Shown here piece by piece: positions 1 to 8,363 of a DNA stretch of 42,988 nucleotides. Under the pieces are notes generated by a model, which searched no databases, had not been told where the DNA came from, and was given only the letters and a program-made list of their open reading frames with translations. The stretch covers positions 1 to 42,988 of the forward strand of contig JABWCN010000036.1 of assembly GCA_013359135.1 (NCBI GenBank). The letters are read 5' to 3'. Source of the DNA: Pseudobdellovibrionaceae bacterium. Lineage in GTDB: Bacteria > Bdellovibrionota > Bdellovibrionia > Bdellovibrionales > Bdellovibrionaceae. The position numbers and the translations under genes were made by a program. How positions within the stretch are numbered: position 1 is the first letter of the stretch; every line of letters starts with the position of its first letter.

Positions 1-764
1 ATTTCTACTGCCAAATCTTCATCTAATGTCTCAAAAACTTTAGCTGCTTGAGGTGCTTTCATTTGGCTATAAACTTGAACTAGTGTATCAATTTTTTGTT
101 CATCAGCTTTAACTCTATCGTCTAATTGCTGAGTAATCTGCTTTCTAATATTTTCAACATCTTCAAGTTTTTTATCAATACTTGTCTTTTGCAGATTAAT
201 TTCTGCTTCTAATTTTTTTAACTCTTCTTCTCTTAGATCAAGTTGCTTTTTTCTTTCTTGAAAGTCTTTGATAAAGTTAAAATCGACAGCATCGGTTGAG
301 CCTTCACTAGCAGAATCTAAAGTCTTAACATTCTCAGTTTGATTTAAACTATCACGAGTTTCTTTTTCTTTGTTATTAACTTTTGCAGCCTTTTCAGCCG
401 ATTGTTCATTTGCGGAAGAAGTTGTAAAAAAAGAAAATTCAATTTTACTTGACCACTTTAATAAACTTTTCTCTAGAGTCTCAAAATTTTCATAACCCCA
501 ATAAGTTACACTGAATCCTACAAGACAAAACAGAGTCGCAAAAACTGGAAATTTTTTACGCGTTTTGGCCCTTTGCTCTTTTCTTGAATTACCCAGTGCT
601 TGTAAATAATCTTTATTGGAAACTTTCTGTTGGTTTTTATCTATTGGAAAACGGGCTTGAGTTTTGCGCTGTTGACTCTTTGCAACTGAACTACGCAATT
701 GTAATCGATCACCTTGATTAGCTGAAGATTCTGCCTGTTTTAAGTATCTATCATATCCGTTCAT
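1..764 (-). CDS. MotE-like flagellar protein (partial, C-terminus outside window)
   Basis: Open reading frame of about 254 codons running off the left edge. Its ATG overlaps the fliJ stop codon as ATGA, so the two are translationally coupled. The N-terminal 90 or so residues are basic and polar, followed by one hydrophobic segment (about residues 91-105) and then a polar linker. A charged coiled coil leads into a segment reading YSQMKAPQAAKVFETLDEDL just before the edge. That segment resembles the start of the MgtE N-terminal-like domain of MotE/FlbB proteins, which help stator assembly in other bacteria. Position directly after fliJ fits. The domain identity rests on a short visible part; the missing C-terminus would settle it. 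Confidence 0.72.
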   Translation of the reverse strand, partial: MNGYDRYLKQAESSANQGDRLQLRSSVAKSQQRKTQARFPIDKNQQKVSNKDYLQALGNSRKEQRAKTRKKFPVFATLFCLVGFSVTYWGYENFETLEKSLLKWSSKIEFSFFTTSSANEQSAEKAAKVNNKEKETRDSLNQTENVKTLDSASEGSTDAVDFNFIKDFQERKKQLDLREEELKKLEAEINLQKTSIDKKLEDVENIRKQITQQLDDRVKADEQKIDTLVQVYSQMKAPQAAKVFETLDEDLAVE

Positions 765-1225
765 TTACTTCTTCCTAAAGCTTGTCTAAGAACCACAATC
801 TCATCTATTTCAGATTGTTCTTTTTTCTTCAGTTCATCCTTGAACTGTTCCATTTTTTTTTCCTTAAACTTATCTATTATCTTATACTCAATAGCTCTAT
901 TTTTCAAAATTTCCCGTTTAGACTCGACTTCTTTTTCTAAAATTTTTATAATCTCTTTTTGTTTCTCTATGCGAATGTCCTGCAATCCTTGAAAAGAATC
1001 AGCTTGAGAAAATATAAATTTTTTTTCAGAGGCAGTACTTTGAACTGTGTCTACCTGAGCTTCATAAGTCAAAAGACGAGATCTTTTTTTTAAATCAATC
1101 ATATCTTGCAATATCTCTATTTCTTTATTGAGCTTGGCTTGCGAAGACTCAAGATCAGCTTTAGCTATATTTTCAAGAGTTTTTCGATGCTCTAGAACTT
1201 TTTGCATTCTAAACTTAAACTTCAT
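761..1225 (-). CDS. fliJ: FliJ, flagellar export chaperone/stalk of the export ATPase
   Basis: 154 residues, almost entirely charged coiled coil, starting MKFKFRMQKVLEHRK, which matches the usual FliJ opening (a basic F-rich start, then VL..R). FliJ is the central stalk of the FliI ATPase ring and links it to the export gate. It lies 18 nt after fliI and overlaps the MotE-like gene by 4 nt. An AGGAA element precedes the ATG. Sequence conservation in this family is low, so the call rests on the opening, the length, the coiled coil and the position after fliI. Confidence 0.88.
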   Translation of the reverse strand: MKFKFRMQKVLEHRKTLENIAKADLESSQAKLNKEIEILQDMIDLKKRSRLLTYEAQVDTVQSTASEKKFIFSQADSFQGLQDIRIEKQKEIIKILEKEVESKREILKNRAIEYKIIDKFKEKKMEQFKDELKKKEQSEIDEIVVLRQALGRSK

Positions 1226-1243
1226 CTTTTATTCCTGTGGCAC

Positions 1244-2602
1244 TTATTGACCGATAAAAATTTGCTGTAAAGAACGTAAAGTTTGTGAATAGTTAGTTCC
1301 ATCTTCGACTCTTTGTCTTAAAAAATCGATTACAGGATCAATTAATTTAACGGCTTTATCAATTTTTGGATTGGCTCCAGCCTTATAAGCTCCAATATTG
1401 ATAAGATCTTCTGCATCTTTATATACCGCTAGTGTTTCTCGTAATTTTTGTGCTAATTTTTGGTGTTCACTTTGAGTCACATTTTTCATTACACGCGAAG
1501 CACTTGCTAATACATCTATTGAAGGAAAATGTCCCTTTTGTGCTAATTGTCTTGATAAAACAATATGCCCATCAACTATAGATCTTACGGAATCCCCGAT
1601 AGGATCATTCATGTCATCACCTTCAACTAAAGTTGTATACAAACCAGTTATACTACCTTGATTCTCAAAATTACCAGCACGCTCTAATAGTTTCGGAAGC
1701 TGCGCAAACACACTTGGAGTATATCCCTTTGAAGATGGTGGTTCACCCGTACTTAATCCTATTTCTCTTTGAGCCATGGCAAACCGAGTGATCGAATCCA
1801 TCATCAATAAAACATTTTTCCCTAAACCACAAAAATACTCAGCAATTGCTGTTGCTACATAAGCTCCACGCATACGAATCAAAGGGCTTTGATCACTTGT
1901 GACACAAACTACAATTGATTTCTTCATACCTTCAGGACCCAGATCATTTTCAATAAACTCTCGAACCTCACGACCACGCTCACCAATCAACGCAATCACG
2001 TTAACATCCGCATTAGTGTATCTTGCCATCATACCGAGCAAAACCGACTTTCCAACCCCAGAACCAGCCATAATAGCTACCCTCTGTCCAACACCAACAG
2101 TTAAGCAGGAATTAATTGCCCTGACTCCCAAATCTAGTGGTTGATGAATCGGTTTTCTTAGCAGTGGATTGACTACTTCTGCGTATAATGATCGTTCTTC
2201 AAATTCTTCTATTGCTGGCAAACCATCTAGAGGTTTCCCTAATCCATCAACAACTCTTCCAATTAGATCTTTCCCAACTCTGATGGTCGCTATTTGCTTT
2301 GAAAGAATAATACGTGATCCAAGACCAACACCACGCATATCATCAAGTGGCATCATTAATACATCTTTATCTTTAAACCCAACAACTTCTGCTAAAAAAG
2401 ACTTTTCAAGACCATTAGGAAAAATTTCAACTATACTACCTACGGCGGCACCAGGTAAATACCCCTTAATAATCATTCCTACAACTTCTCTGACTTTACC
2501 ACTATCCTTTGAAAGATGAATATTAGAAATAATCTGATGATACTTTTCAAAGTTAATACTGCCAACATCGTTTGAAGAGGACTCAAGATTCACTTGATTC
2601 AT
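1244..2602 (-). CDS. fliI: FliI, flagellum-specific export ATPase
   Basis: 452 residues, the normal length. It powers and assists unfolding and export of rod, hook and filament subunits at the cytoplasmic face of the basal body. Walker A is GSGVGKS at residues 180-186. The catalytic glutamate is in GERGREV (E208). Walker B is NVLLMMD ending at D269, followed by SITRFAMAQRE. The tail includes the family segment SEHQKLAQKLRETLA. The start overlaps the end of fliH by 20 nt, implying coupled translation of the FliH-FliI pair. No key residue is missing. Confidence 0.97.
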   Translation of the reverse strand: MNQVNLESSSNDVGSINFEKYHQIISNIHLSKDSGKVREVVGMIIKGYLPGAAVGSIVEIFPNGLEKSFLAEVVGFKDKDVLMMPLDDMRGVGLGSRIILSKQIATIRVGKDLIGRVVDGLGKPLDGLPAIEEFEERSLYAEVVNPLLRKPIHQPLDLGVRAINSCLTVGVGQRVAIMAGSGVGKSVLLGMMARYTNADVNVIALIGERGREVREFIENDLGPEGMKKSIVVCVTSDQSPLIRMRGAYVATAIAEYFCGLGKNVLLMMDSITRFAMAQREIGLSTGEPPSSKGYTPSVFAQLPKLLERAGNFENQGSITGLYTTLVEGDDMNDPIGDSVRSIVDGHIVLSRQLAQKGHFPSIDVLASASRVMKNVTQSEHQKLAQKLRETLAVYKDAEDLINIGAYKAGANPKIDKAVKLIDPVIDFLRQRVEDGTNYSQTLRSLQQIFIGQ

Positions 2603-3374
2603 ACTTTAATTCTTCTTTCACTTTTGGTAGTGATTCTTTTAAATTATCCCACAGTTTTTCTAAGCGCTGCTCAGTTCTAGAGTCAACTTCCCCATAATTA
2701 GTTTGAACAATGCACCCACCAGGAGTTATCTTGTTATTTGATTCTATATTAATCTTTTTTAAAAATTCAAATTCTCTGGAGGTCTGCTTTTTTATTTCTT
2801 CTATGAAATCAAGTTGTTGTTCAGAAACTAAAACTGTAACATTTTCTTCATCTTGGGCTAGACTCAATGCCTGCCTCATGACATCAATTAAAATACCATT
2901 ATCCATCTCTACATGGCGAAGAGAAACTCTTTCGACCATATGATAAATAAGCTGAATCAAATGAGTTTCGTTCTGTAGTTCAAGGTCTTTTTTTAATTGT
3001 GAAATATTTTTCAACAAACTATCAAACTGTTCAAACTTATAGTTGAGTTCTGACATTTTTTCTGAATAGGCTTTAGATAGTCCTTCATCAAAACCCAAAT
3101 CATAACCTTCTTTATAAGCACTTTCCTGTATTTCTTTGACTTTATCCAGTGCTAAATCCTCTGCAATATTATCAATGTTATCATTTTGGAGCTGTTCTAC
3201 TCCTGTTTGAACTTGAATCACTGGATTCATCAAAAATTCAGAACCTTTTTTTCGTTCTTCCAAATACTCTAAAGCTTGCAAAGGAGTTCCTAAGTCAAAT
3301 TTAGCAGGTGTAAACTCCATAACTTTTGAATCTGCAACACTTTTTTTAAGAACTGAACGATTATACCATGGCAT
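2583..3374 (-). CDS. fliH: FliH, negative regulator/stator of the export ATPase
   Basis: About 263 residues if it begins at the ATG at 3374 (MPWYNRSVLKK), which has an AGAGGCGG element 8 nt upstream. A TTG at 3395 would add seven residues (MLEAVLK) and is less likely. The middle is charged coiled coil with a FliH-type repeat-like helix (GYDLGFDEGLSKAYSEK, a GxxxG-like pattern). The C-terminal third (VRQ..SLAQDEENVTVLVS, then GGCIVQTNYGEVDSRTEQRL) matches the FliH/YscL C-terminal domain that binds the FliI N-terminus. The gene overlaps fliG by 14 nt and fliI by 20 nt. Confidence 0.92.
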   Translation of the reverse strand: MPWYNRSVLKKSVADSKVMEFTPAKFDLGTPLQALEYLEERKKGSEFLMNPVIQVQTGVEQLQNDNIDNIAEDLALDKVKEIQESAYKEGYDLGFDEGLSKAYSEKMSELNYKFEQFDSLLKNISQLKKDLELQNETHLIQLIYHMVERVSLRHVEMDNGILIDVMRQALSLAQDEENVTVLVSEQQLDFIEEIKKQTSREFEFLKKINIESNNKITPGGCIVQTNYGEVDSRTEQRLEKLWDNLKESLPKVKEELKYESSES

Positions 3375-4395
3375 CTTCAGAACCGCCTCTAGCAATTAAA
3401 ATTTTTCCTTCTGCTTCTAGTCTTCTAGCTACATTTACAATTTCTTGCTGTGCTCCTTCTACATCAGACAAACGCGAAGGTCCCATGCTTGATAAATCCT
3501 CACGTAACATCTCTGCCGCACGACCTGAAAGATTTTTAAAGACTTTATTTTTAATATCTTCGTTAGCTGTTTTAAGAGCCAGAAGAAGTTTATCATTTGG
3601 AACTTCTTTAAGTAATGTCTGAATTCCTCGATCATCAATTTTACTAATATCTTCAAATACAAACATTAATTTTCTAATCTCTTCTGCAAGTAATGGATCT
3701 TTTTCCTCTAAACGTGACATGATTGAAGTCTCAGTGTTTTTATCCATGACGTTAAGCATTTCAGCTACAGGTTGAACGCCTCCCAGTGTTGACTGCTCTA
3801 CACTTGCAGTATTGGCTAGTTGATTTTTAAGAACTTTGTCTATTTCAGCGATTAACTCAGGATCAACATGCTCAAGATTTGCCATCCTTAAAACCACTTC
3901 AGCCTGAAGTGTTTCTGGAAGCCTTTTCAAAACCTCTCCTTTTTTTTCTGGTTCTAAATGAGCTAAAATGACAGCTACAGTTTGCGGATGTTCATTAACC
4001 AGAAAGTTTGCCAAAGACTTAGCATCTACCATCTCTAAAGACTCCAATGATCTTGAATTTCCAGAGGCAATGTTTAAACCTCCCAAAATTCCTCGAGCTC
4101 TATCTTCACCAACAGCATCAACTATAGAATCTTTACTTGAAATAGTTTCAGAAAAAATATAATCATCTGTCTCACTAACCATTTCATAGAACTCTTCTAA
4201 TACTTTCTTTGTTACATGCACAGGAACAACTCTAAATTTATTCATGACATTAATAAGCTTCCTAATATCTGCATCTTCCATTCTTTTAAGTAAAATTTTA
4301 ACTGCGTCTTTACCCAAGTAATTAAGTAATATAGCAGCCTTATCGAAGCCTTTTAATGAGTCATACTCAACATTTTCTGGCTTATAAACCTTCAT
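3361..4395 (-). CDS. fliG: FliG, flagellar motor switch protein
   Basis: 344 residues, typical length. FliG forms the part of the C ring that meets the stators and generates torque. The armadillo middle domain carries the hallmark EHPQTVAVILAHL at residues 135-147. The C-terminal domain has the charged torque helix region (LSGRAAEMLREDLSSMGPSR) ending in AEGKILIARGG. The N-terminal domain (about 15-100) would bind the FliF tail encoded just upstream. The start overlaps fliF by 4 nt. Confidence 0.97.
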   Translation of the reverse strand: MKVYKPENVEYDSLKGFDKAAILLNYLGKDAVKILLKRMEDADIRKLINVMNKFRVVPVHVTKKVLEEFYEMVSETDDYIFSETISSKDSIVDAVGEDRARGILGGLNIASGNSRSLESLEMVDAKSLANFLVNEHPQTVAVILAHLEPEKKGEVLKRLPETLQAEVVLRMANLEHVDPELIAEIDKVLKNQLANTASVEQSTLGGVQPVAEMLNVMDKNTETSIMSRLEEKDPLLAEEIRKLMFVFEDISKIDDRGIQTLLKEVPNDKLLLALKTANEDIKNKVFKNLSGRAAEMLREDLSSMGPSRLSDVEGAQQEIVNVARRLEAEGKILIARGGSEDAMV

Positions 4396-6047
4396 GCCTT
4401 TTCATCCTTTCTGACTAACCACATTCCAAAAGCATTAGCGGCTTTTTCTTCATCTTTTTGCATGATATTGATAATACGATCTTTAAGTAACTCAGACTCG
4501 GCCTTTTCTGGATCAATAGACTCCTGCAATACAGGTAGGGCTGCGCTCATACCAGGTAAGGTACTATCAACAGCTTGAAGCTCTTCTAATTCTTCAATAG
4601 TTCTTGGAAGCATCTCATCAACAGAATCTTGAAACGAATCCGTAATCCATTGCATAAATGGTCTGATGACAATAAGAAAGAATAACACCAAAGAAAAAGC
4701 TAACAAAGCCCACTTAAATACGGCTTGAAGCAACTTTCTTTTTTCTAAATTGGTAAGTAGTTTCTCTGCTTCGGAAAAATCTTCTGGTTGAAACTGAATG
4801 TTTTCAATTTTAACTGAATCACCTCTTGAAGCATTAAAACCAATCGCATTTTTTACAATAGTTTCATACTTCTGAAGTTCTTCCTGGGTTCTTGGGACAT
4901 ATTTTGTTTCCTCTTCACCTTTGTCATTTTTTGTAGTTTGAAAAATACCATCAACCACAACAGCTACAGAAATTTTTTCTAAGTTTCCAGCAGCCTCTTT
5001 GACATTCCTTACCGTCTTCGGCACCTCATAATTAGTTGTCTTGATCTCTTTTTTTACATCCTGCTTAAAGCCAATTTGTCCAGAGTTTTCAGCTCCTGGC
5101 AAATTACTTCTAGATCCTGGCACACCCGATGGATTCACACGAGATCCATCCAAAGATTCTTCTTCACTTTGCTGAGCACGAATAGCTGTTTTTTCTGGAT
5201 CTACAATCTCTTCTACAGAAGAAATAATTTTATTATTTAAAGTTGCATTCACTTTTGCTACAACTTTAGTTTGTCCGACAACTTTTGATAAAATACTCTC
5301 AATTCTGGATTCATACTCTTTTTCAATTTTACTTTTAAGTTCCAATATTTCACTGGAGCCGGCTGTTGTTCCATCACTATGCCTGGTCAAAACTTTGCCT
5401 TTTTCATCAAGAACAGTGACACTTTCTGGATCCATTCCCTCTACGGCATTTGACACTAAATATCTAATACCACGTATCTGATCTGCATTAAGCTCTTTTC
5501 CCTGATGTAACTCAACAACAACGGAAGCAGATGGCTTACTTCCTTCTTCTAAGAAAGTTTTCTTATTTGGCAAAGCAAGTATCACTTTTGACTGCTTCAC
5601 AGCTGTTAAGGTATTAATGGCTCTTATCAGTTCTCCCTGAAGAGCTCTTTGGAAATTAATTTTTTGCGCATAAGAATTAATTCCAAAATCTTGTTTATCA
5701 AATATCTCTAGTCCAATACTCCCCATCTTAGAAGAGCCAATCTCTGACATCAAAGTCATCTGAGTAGAATGTAGCAACTCTTTTGGAACACTGATCGTTT
5801 TTCCATCTTCGTTTAGCCTGAAAGGAACATTTTTTTCATTCAATTTTTGAACAATCAATGGCATCTGTTCTGAAGGAATTTGAGTAAGCAAAGGAACATA
5901 GTCTTTTCCAGAGATAATAAAAAACATAGCAATCACTGCAATAACTGCTATGAATGTAACTACTATGACTGAAACCCTCTTTGTCGGTCCTAAATTTTTG
6001 AAAAATTCTCTGTACTGAAGTAACAAACCAGCAAAAAGTTTATTCAC
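4392..6047 (-). CDS. fliF: FliF, flagellar MS-ring protein
   Basis: 551 residues. One membrane segment lies near the N-terminus (about residues 25-46) and a second near residues 440-465. Between them is the large periplasmic part with the secretin-like ring-building motifs, including FQRALQGELIRAINTL and KVILALPNKKTF. The cytoplasmic tail ends in a short acidic/hydrophobic helix (EEKAANAFGMWLVRKDEKA), the FliG-binding end. The order fliE-fliF-fliG is the standard one. Nothing appears missing. Confidence 0.97.
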   Translation of the reverse strand: MNKLFAGLLLQYREFFKNLGPTKRVSVIVVTFIAVIAVIAMFFIISGKDYVPLLTQIPSEQMPLIVQKLNEKNVPFRLNEDGKTISVPKELLHSTQMTLMSEIGSSKMGSIGLEIFDKQDFGINSYAQKINFQRALQGELIRAINTLTAVKQSKVILALPNKKTFLEEGSKPSASVVVELHQGKELNADQIRGIRYLVSNAVEGMDPESVTVLDEKGKVLTRHSDGTTAGSSEILELKSKIEKEYESRIESILSKVVGQTKVVAKVNATLNNKIISSVEEIVDPEKTAIRAQQSEEESLDGSRVNPSGVPGSRSNLPGAENSGQIGFKQDVKKEIKTTNYEVPKTVRNVKEAAGNLEKISVAVVVDGIFQTTKNDKGEEETKYVPRTQEELQKYETIVKNAIGFNASRGDSVKIENIQFQPEDFSEAEKLLTNLEKRKLLQAVFKWALLAFSLVLFFLIVIRPFMQWITDSFQDSVDEMLPRTIEELEELQAVDSTLPGMSAALPVLQESIDPEKAESELLKDRIINIMQKDEEKAANAFGMWLVRKDEKA

Positions 6048-6093
6048 GATTTTTCCTTTCTCTCTTCACAAATCAAAACTAAACTCAAATAAA

Positions 6094-6477
6094 TTACACT
6101 TGCATTTTCATTATTTCACTATAAGCATCAACAATTTTATTTCTCACTTGCACCATCACTCTAAGAGCGATATCCGCTTTCTCTGCGGCAATCATAACAT
6201 CTGCGACATTATCCGTTTTCCCTGTAGCTAAATCTTGTGCCGCTTTATCACTACTCTTTTGTAACTGATTTACAGAATTAATCGCATCATTCAAAGTATC
6301 TGAAAAAGATTTACCGGCAACTTGTGAGTCTCCAGTAACTGAACCATTAAGATCTTTGGTTTTTGAAATCGACGAACTAGAATCTAATCCCGTATTATCT
6401 ACTCGAAGCGATTTCTGATCTAGATAGGAACCACTATTTAAGAACTGGCTGGCATTTTTGACTGTAAATCCGTCCAT
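6094..6477 (-). CDS. fliE: FliE, rod-MS ring junction protein
   Basis: 127 residues, slightly longer than usual (about 100-110) because of a polar, Ser/Asp-rich N-terminal half. The C-terminal half is diagnostic: SFSDTLNDAINSVNQLQ, then TGKTDNVADVMIAAEKADIA, and LRVMVQVRNKIVDAYSEIMKMQV at the end. FliE connects the MS ring to the proximal rod and is an early export substrate. An AGAGGG element lies 3 nt before the ATG, and a GGA-loop hairpin lies 16 nt upstream. Confidence 0.95.
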   Translation of the reverse strand: MDGFTVKNASQFLNSGSYLDQKSLRVDNTGLDSSSSISKTKDLNGSVTGDSQVAGKSFSDTLNDAINSVNQLQKSSDKAAQDLATGKTDNVADVMIAAEKADIALRVMVQVRNKIVDAYSEIMKMQV

Positions 6478-6492
6478 GGACCCTCTCTTTTC

Positions 6493-6513
6493 AGCTCTGC
6501 ATCCTGCAAAGCT
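6493..6513 (-). promoter_or_regulatory. 9-bp hairpin with a GGA triloop upstream of fliE
   Basis: In the mRNA the sequence AGCUUUGCA GGA UGCAGAGCU forms a 9-bp stem (one G-U pair) with loop GGA, ending 16 nt before the fliE ATG. GGA in a hairpin loop is the core motif bound by CsrA/RsmA proteins. The structure is seen; its function is inference. Confidence 0.45.
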
Positions 6514-6561
6514 CTCTTTTAGATTTTAAACTAAATTCCTAATCACTTAAAGTTCCTATGT

Positions 6562-6588
6562 TAAAATCTAGCCTATTTTTGCCGATTT
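6562..6588 (+). promoter_or_regulatory. Sigma-28 (FliA)-like promoter facing flgC antisense
   Basis: TAAA (6562-6565), a spacer of exactly 15 nt, then GCCGATTT (6581-6588), compared with the sigma-28 consensus TAAA-N15-GCCGATAA. It points along the plus strand, so a transcript from about 6595 would run antisense through flgC and flgB. No plus-strand gene follows. Confidence 0.4.
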
Positions 6589-6640
6589 CATCTCAAATTT
6601 AGACTAAAATCATAGCTAGACTTCATACTCGAACATCCCA

Positions 6641-7084
6641 TCATCTTCCAATTTCTAAAGCGCTTAAAGCCATATCTTTTGATGCTTGCATAGCCGAAAC
6701 GTTAGCCTCATAGGCCCTAGTAGCTTGAATCATATTTGTCATCTCTTCCATCATATTGATATTTGGATACGCCACATAGCCATCAGCATTGGCATCTGGA
6801 TGATCCGGTTCATACTTCAACAAAGGAGCCTTAGTATCAGAGATAACATCAGAGACTTGAACTCGTTGTAATGAAGACTTAGGATTAGAAGAAGTAAGAA
6901 TCTCGCCAAAATTTCTAGAATCAGGCATGGCTTCAAACACCACATCTTTACGACGATAAGGTCCTCCCTCTGGAGTTTGAGTTGTATTAACATTAGCAAT
7001 GTTTGACGAAATAGTATTTAGACGAGCTCTTTGAGCTGACATACCACTACTAGAAATTCGCATTCCCGAAATAAAATCTGCCAT
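6641..7084 (-). CDS. flgC: FlgC, proximal rod protein
   Basis: 147 residues, normal length. The N-terminal rod/hook motif (SSGMSAQRARLNTISSNIAN) and the C-terminal motif (MIQATRAYEANVSAMQASKD) are both present. VAYPNINMMEEMTNM in the C-terminal part is also typical of FlgC. It lies 8 nt after flgB; the two proteins assemble the proximal rod on FliE. Confidence 0.96.
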   Translation of the reverse strand: MADFISGMRISSSGMSAQRARLNTISSNIANVNTTQTPEGGPYRRKDVVFEAMPDSRNFGEILTSSNPKSSLQRVQVSDVISDTKAPLLKYEPDHPDANADGYVAYPNINMMEEMTNMIQATRAYEANVSAMQASKDMALSALEIGR

Positions 7085-7092
7085 AACAACCC

Positions 7093-7497
7093 CTATCTAC
7101 CTTCACTCGCAGCATATTTAAGAGCTGCCATTTTCTTGTTAATCAATTGTAAAGCGGCTTTGTACATGATCGCATTTTCAGAAAGAGCTGACATCTCCTT
7201 TTCTAAATCAACAGTATTACCATCATTATTTATGGCACCCTCAGGATTTTCATAAATATCAGGACTTACTTTCGCTGTTTTGCCTCCGACAATCATATGG
7301 TCACCATGAGTTGTGGACATATTTCTCATTCCCTCAAGATCAAGAGAGCGAGACAAAGCCTCTTCAAAATCCATTTTTTTTGCGTGGTAACCTGGAGTTT
7401 CAGCGTTGGCAACATTAGCAGAGGTTAGATTATGACGCAATTGCCTCATTGCCAAAGATGTCTGAAGAGCACTTGATGTTTTATCAAACAAGCTCAT
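7093..7497 (-). CDS. flgB: FlgB, proximal rod protein
   Basis: 134 residues. The N-terminus carries the rod-protein signature (LRHNLTSANVANAETPGYHAKK). The C-terminus has the FlgB pattern NTVDLEKEMSALSENAIMYK, followed by AALQLINKKMAALKYAASEG. Its start overlaps the stop of the NtrC-like gene by 4 nt, placing it as the first structural gene of the operon. Confidence 0.95.
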   Translation of the reverse strand: MSLFDKTSSALQTSLAMRQLRHNLTSANVANAETPGYHAKKMDFEEALSRSLDLEGMRNMSTTHGDHMIVGGKTAKVSPDIYENPEGAINNDGNTVDLEKEMSALSENAIMYKAALQLINKKMAALKYAASEGR

Positions 7498-8354
7498 ATT
7501 AAACCTGCCTCTTTATATTCATTTAATTTATTTCTCAAAGTTCTAATGCTAATTCCCAAAATATGGGCAGCCTTAGTCCTATTGTTTTCTGTATGCTCAA
7601 GGGTTTGTAAAATTAAACGCCTCTCAACTTCAGATAAAGACATCCCCAAACTTAAATCTAAAGTAGTATGCTTTTGAAACTCATCAAAGCGAATGTGTTT
7701 ATCTTGAACAGTTTCATCAGATGCTAAAATTACAGCTCTTTCTAATACACTTTCAAGTTCAGAAAAGTTTCCTGGCCAAAAATACATCTGCAGTTTTGCC
7801 ATTGCCTCTGAAGATAATTTTAATTTCTCTTTTTTGTAAGCAACACAAAAAGACCGCATGTAAGATTCGGCGACAACAGGAATTTCATCAGTGATATCTT
7901 TTAAAGAAGGCAATTCAACTCTAAAAACCGTTAATTTATAGTATAAATCTTGCCTCAACAATCCTTGCTGAGCCAATTCCGCAAGTCCTCTCACCGAAGT
8001 CGAAATCACTACCGACTTAGAAATGATCGCATTTTTTTGAAGATACTGGGCTAATACAGCCTGATTTTCTTTATGAAGATACTCAATATTTTCAAGCAAC
8101 AGGTGACGAAATTTATTTTTCTCAAGATAGGATTTAAAATTTTCTTCATCAATTTCTTTTATGTCCAATCTTAAAATTCTGTCCTGTAACTGAGATTGCT
8201 CAATAATATAATTGGCCCAAGATGTTTTACCACTTCCTGATGGGCCAGAAATATTCAGACTTGACTCTAAAGGAATGAGTGAATTTACTAAATTCGTTAT
8301 TTGTCTCATTCGTTCTGAGTGGAATTGAATTCCCTTTAAGCCTTCTTGATTCAT
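7494..8354 (-). CDS. NtrC-family AAA+/Fis protein lacking the GAFTGA motif
   Basis: 286 residues with no receiver domain. The AAA+ domain has an intact Walker A (GPSGSGKT, residues 37-44), an arginine-finger region (RQDLYYKL, 134-141) and WPGN (193-196). The last 45 residues are a Fis-type helix-turn-helix (NNRTKAAHILGISIRTLRNK). Two features are off-consensus. Only about 40 residues separate Walker A from the Walker B position, with no GAFTGA loop. The Walker B equivalent reads LLLENI instead of FLDEI. By family knowledge GAFTGA contacts sigma-54, so this protein should not open a sigma-54 promoter itself. It may repress, modulate a partner activator, or act structurally. It lies between the TPR gene (9 nt) and flgB (4-nt overlap). 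Confidence 0.85.
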   Translation of the reverse strand: MNQEGLKGIQFHSERMRQITNLVNSLIPLESSLNISGPSGSGKTSWANYIIEQSQLQDRILRLDIKEIDEENFKSYLEKNKFRHLLLENIEYLHKENQAVLAQYLQKNAIISKSVVISTSVRGLAELAQQGLLRQDLYYKLTVFRVELPSLKDITDEIPVVAESYMRSFCVAYKKEKLKLSSEAMAKLQMYFWPGNFSELESVLERAVILASDETVQDKHIRFDEFQKHTTLDLSLGMSLSEVERRLILQTLEHTENNRTKAAHILGISIRTLRNKLNEYKEAGLI

Positions 8355-8363
8355 TCTTTCTCC

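Larger units (their letters stand above)
6478..6640. other. 163-bp gap between flgC and fliE
   Basis: The only substantial gap inside the basal-body operon. It holds a short hairpin next to the fliE start (6493-6513), a 10-bp inverted repeat (6520-6529 with 6561-6570) and a sigma-28-like motif facing the opposite way (6562-6588). No credible coding sequence is visible. Confidence 0.6.

Noticed and set aside
2169-2519. 116-codon open frame on the plus strand opposite fliI
   Set aside because: fliI is fully conserved on the other strand; the antisense frame has Pro/Ser/Thr-biased composition typical of a shadow and no ribosome-binding site.
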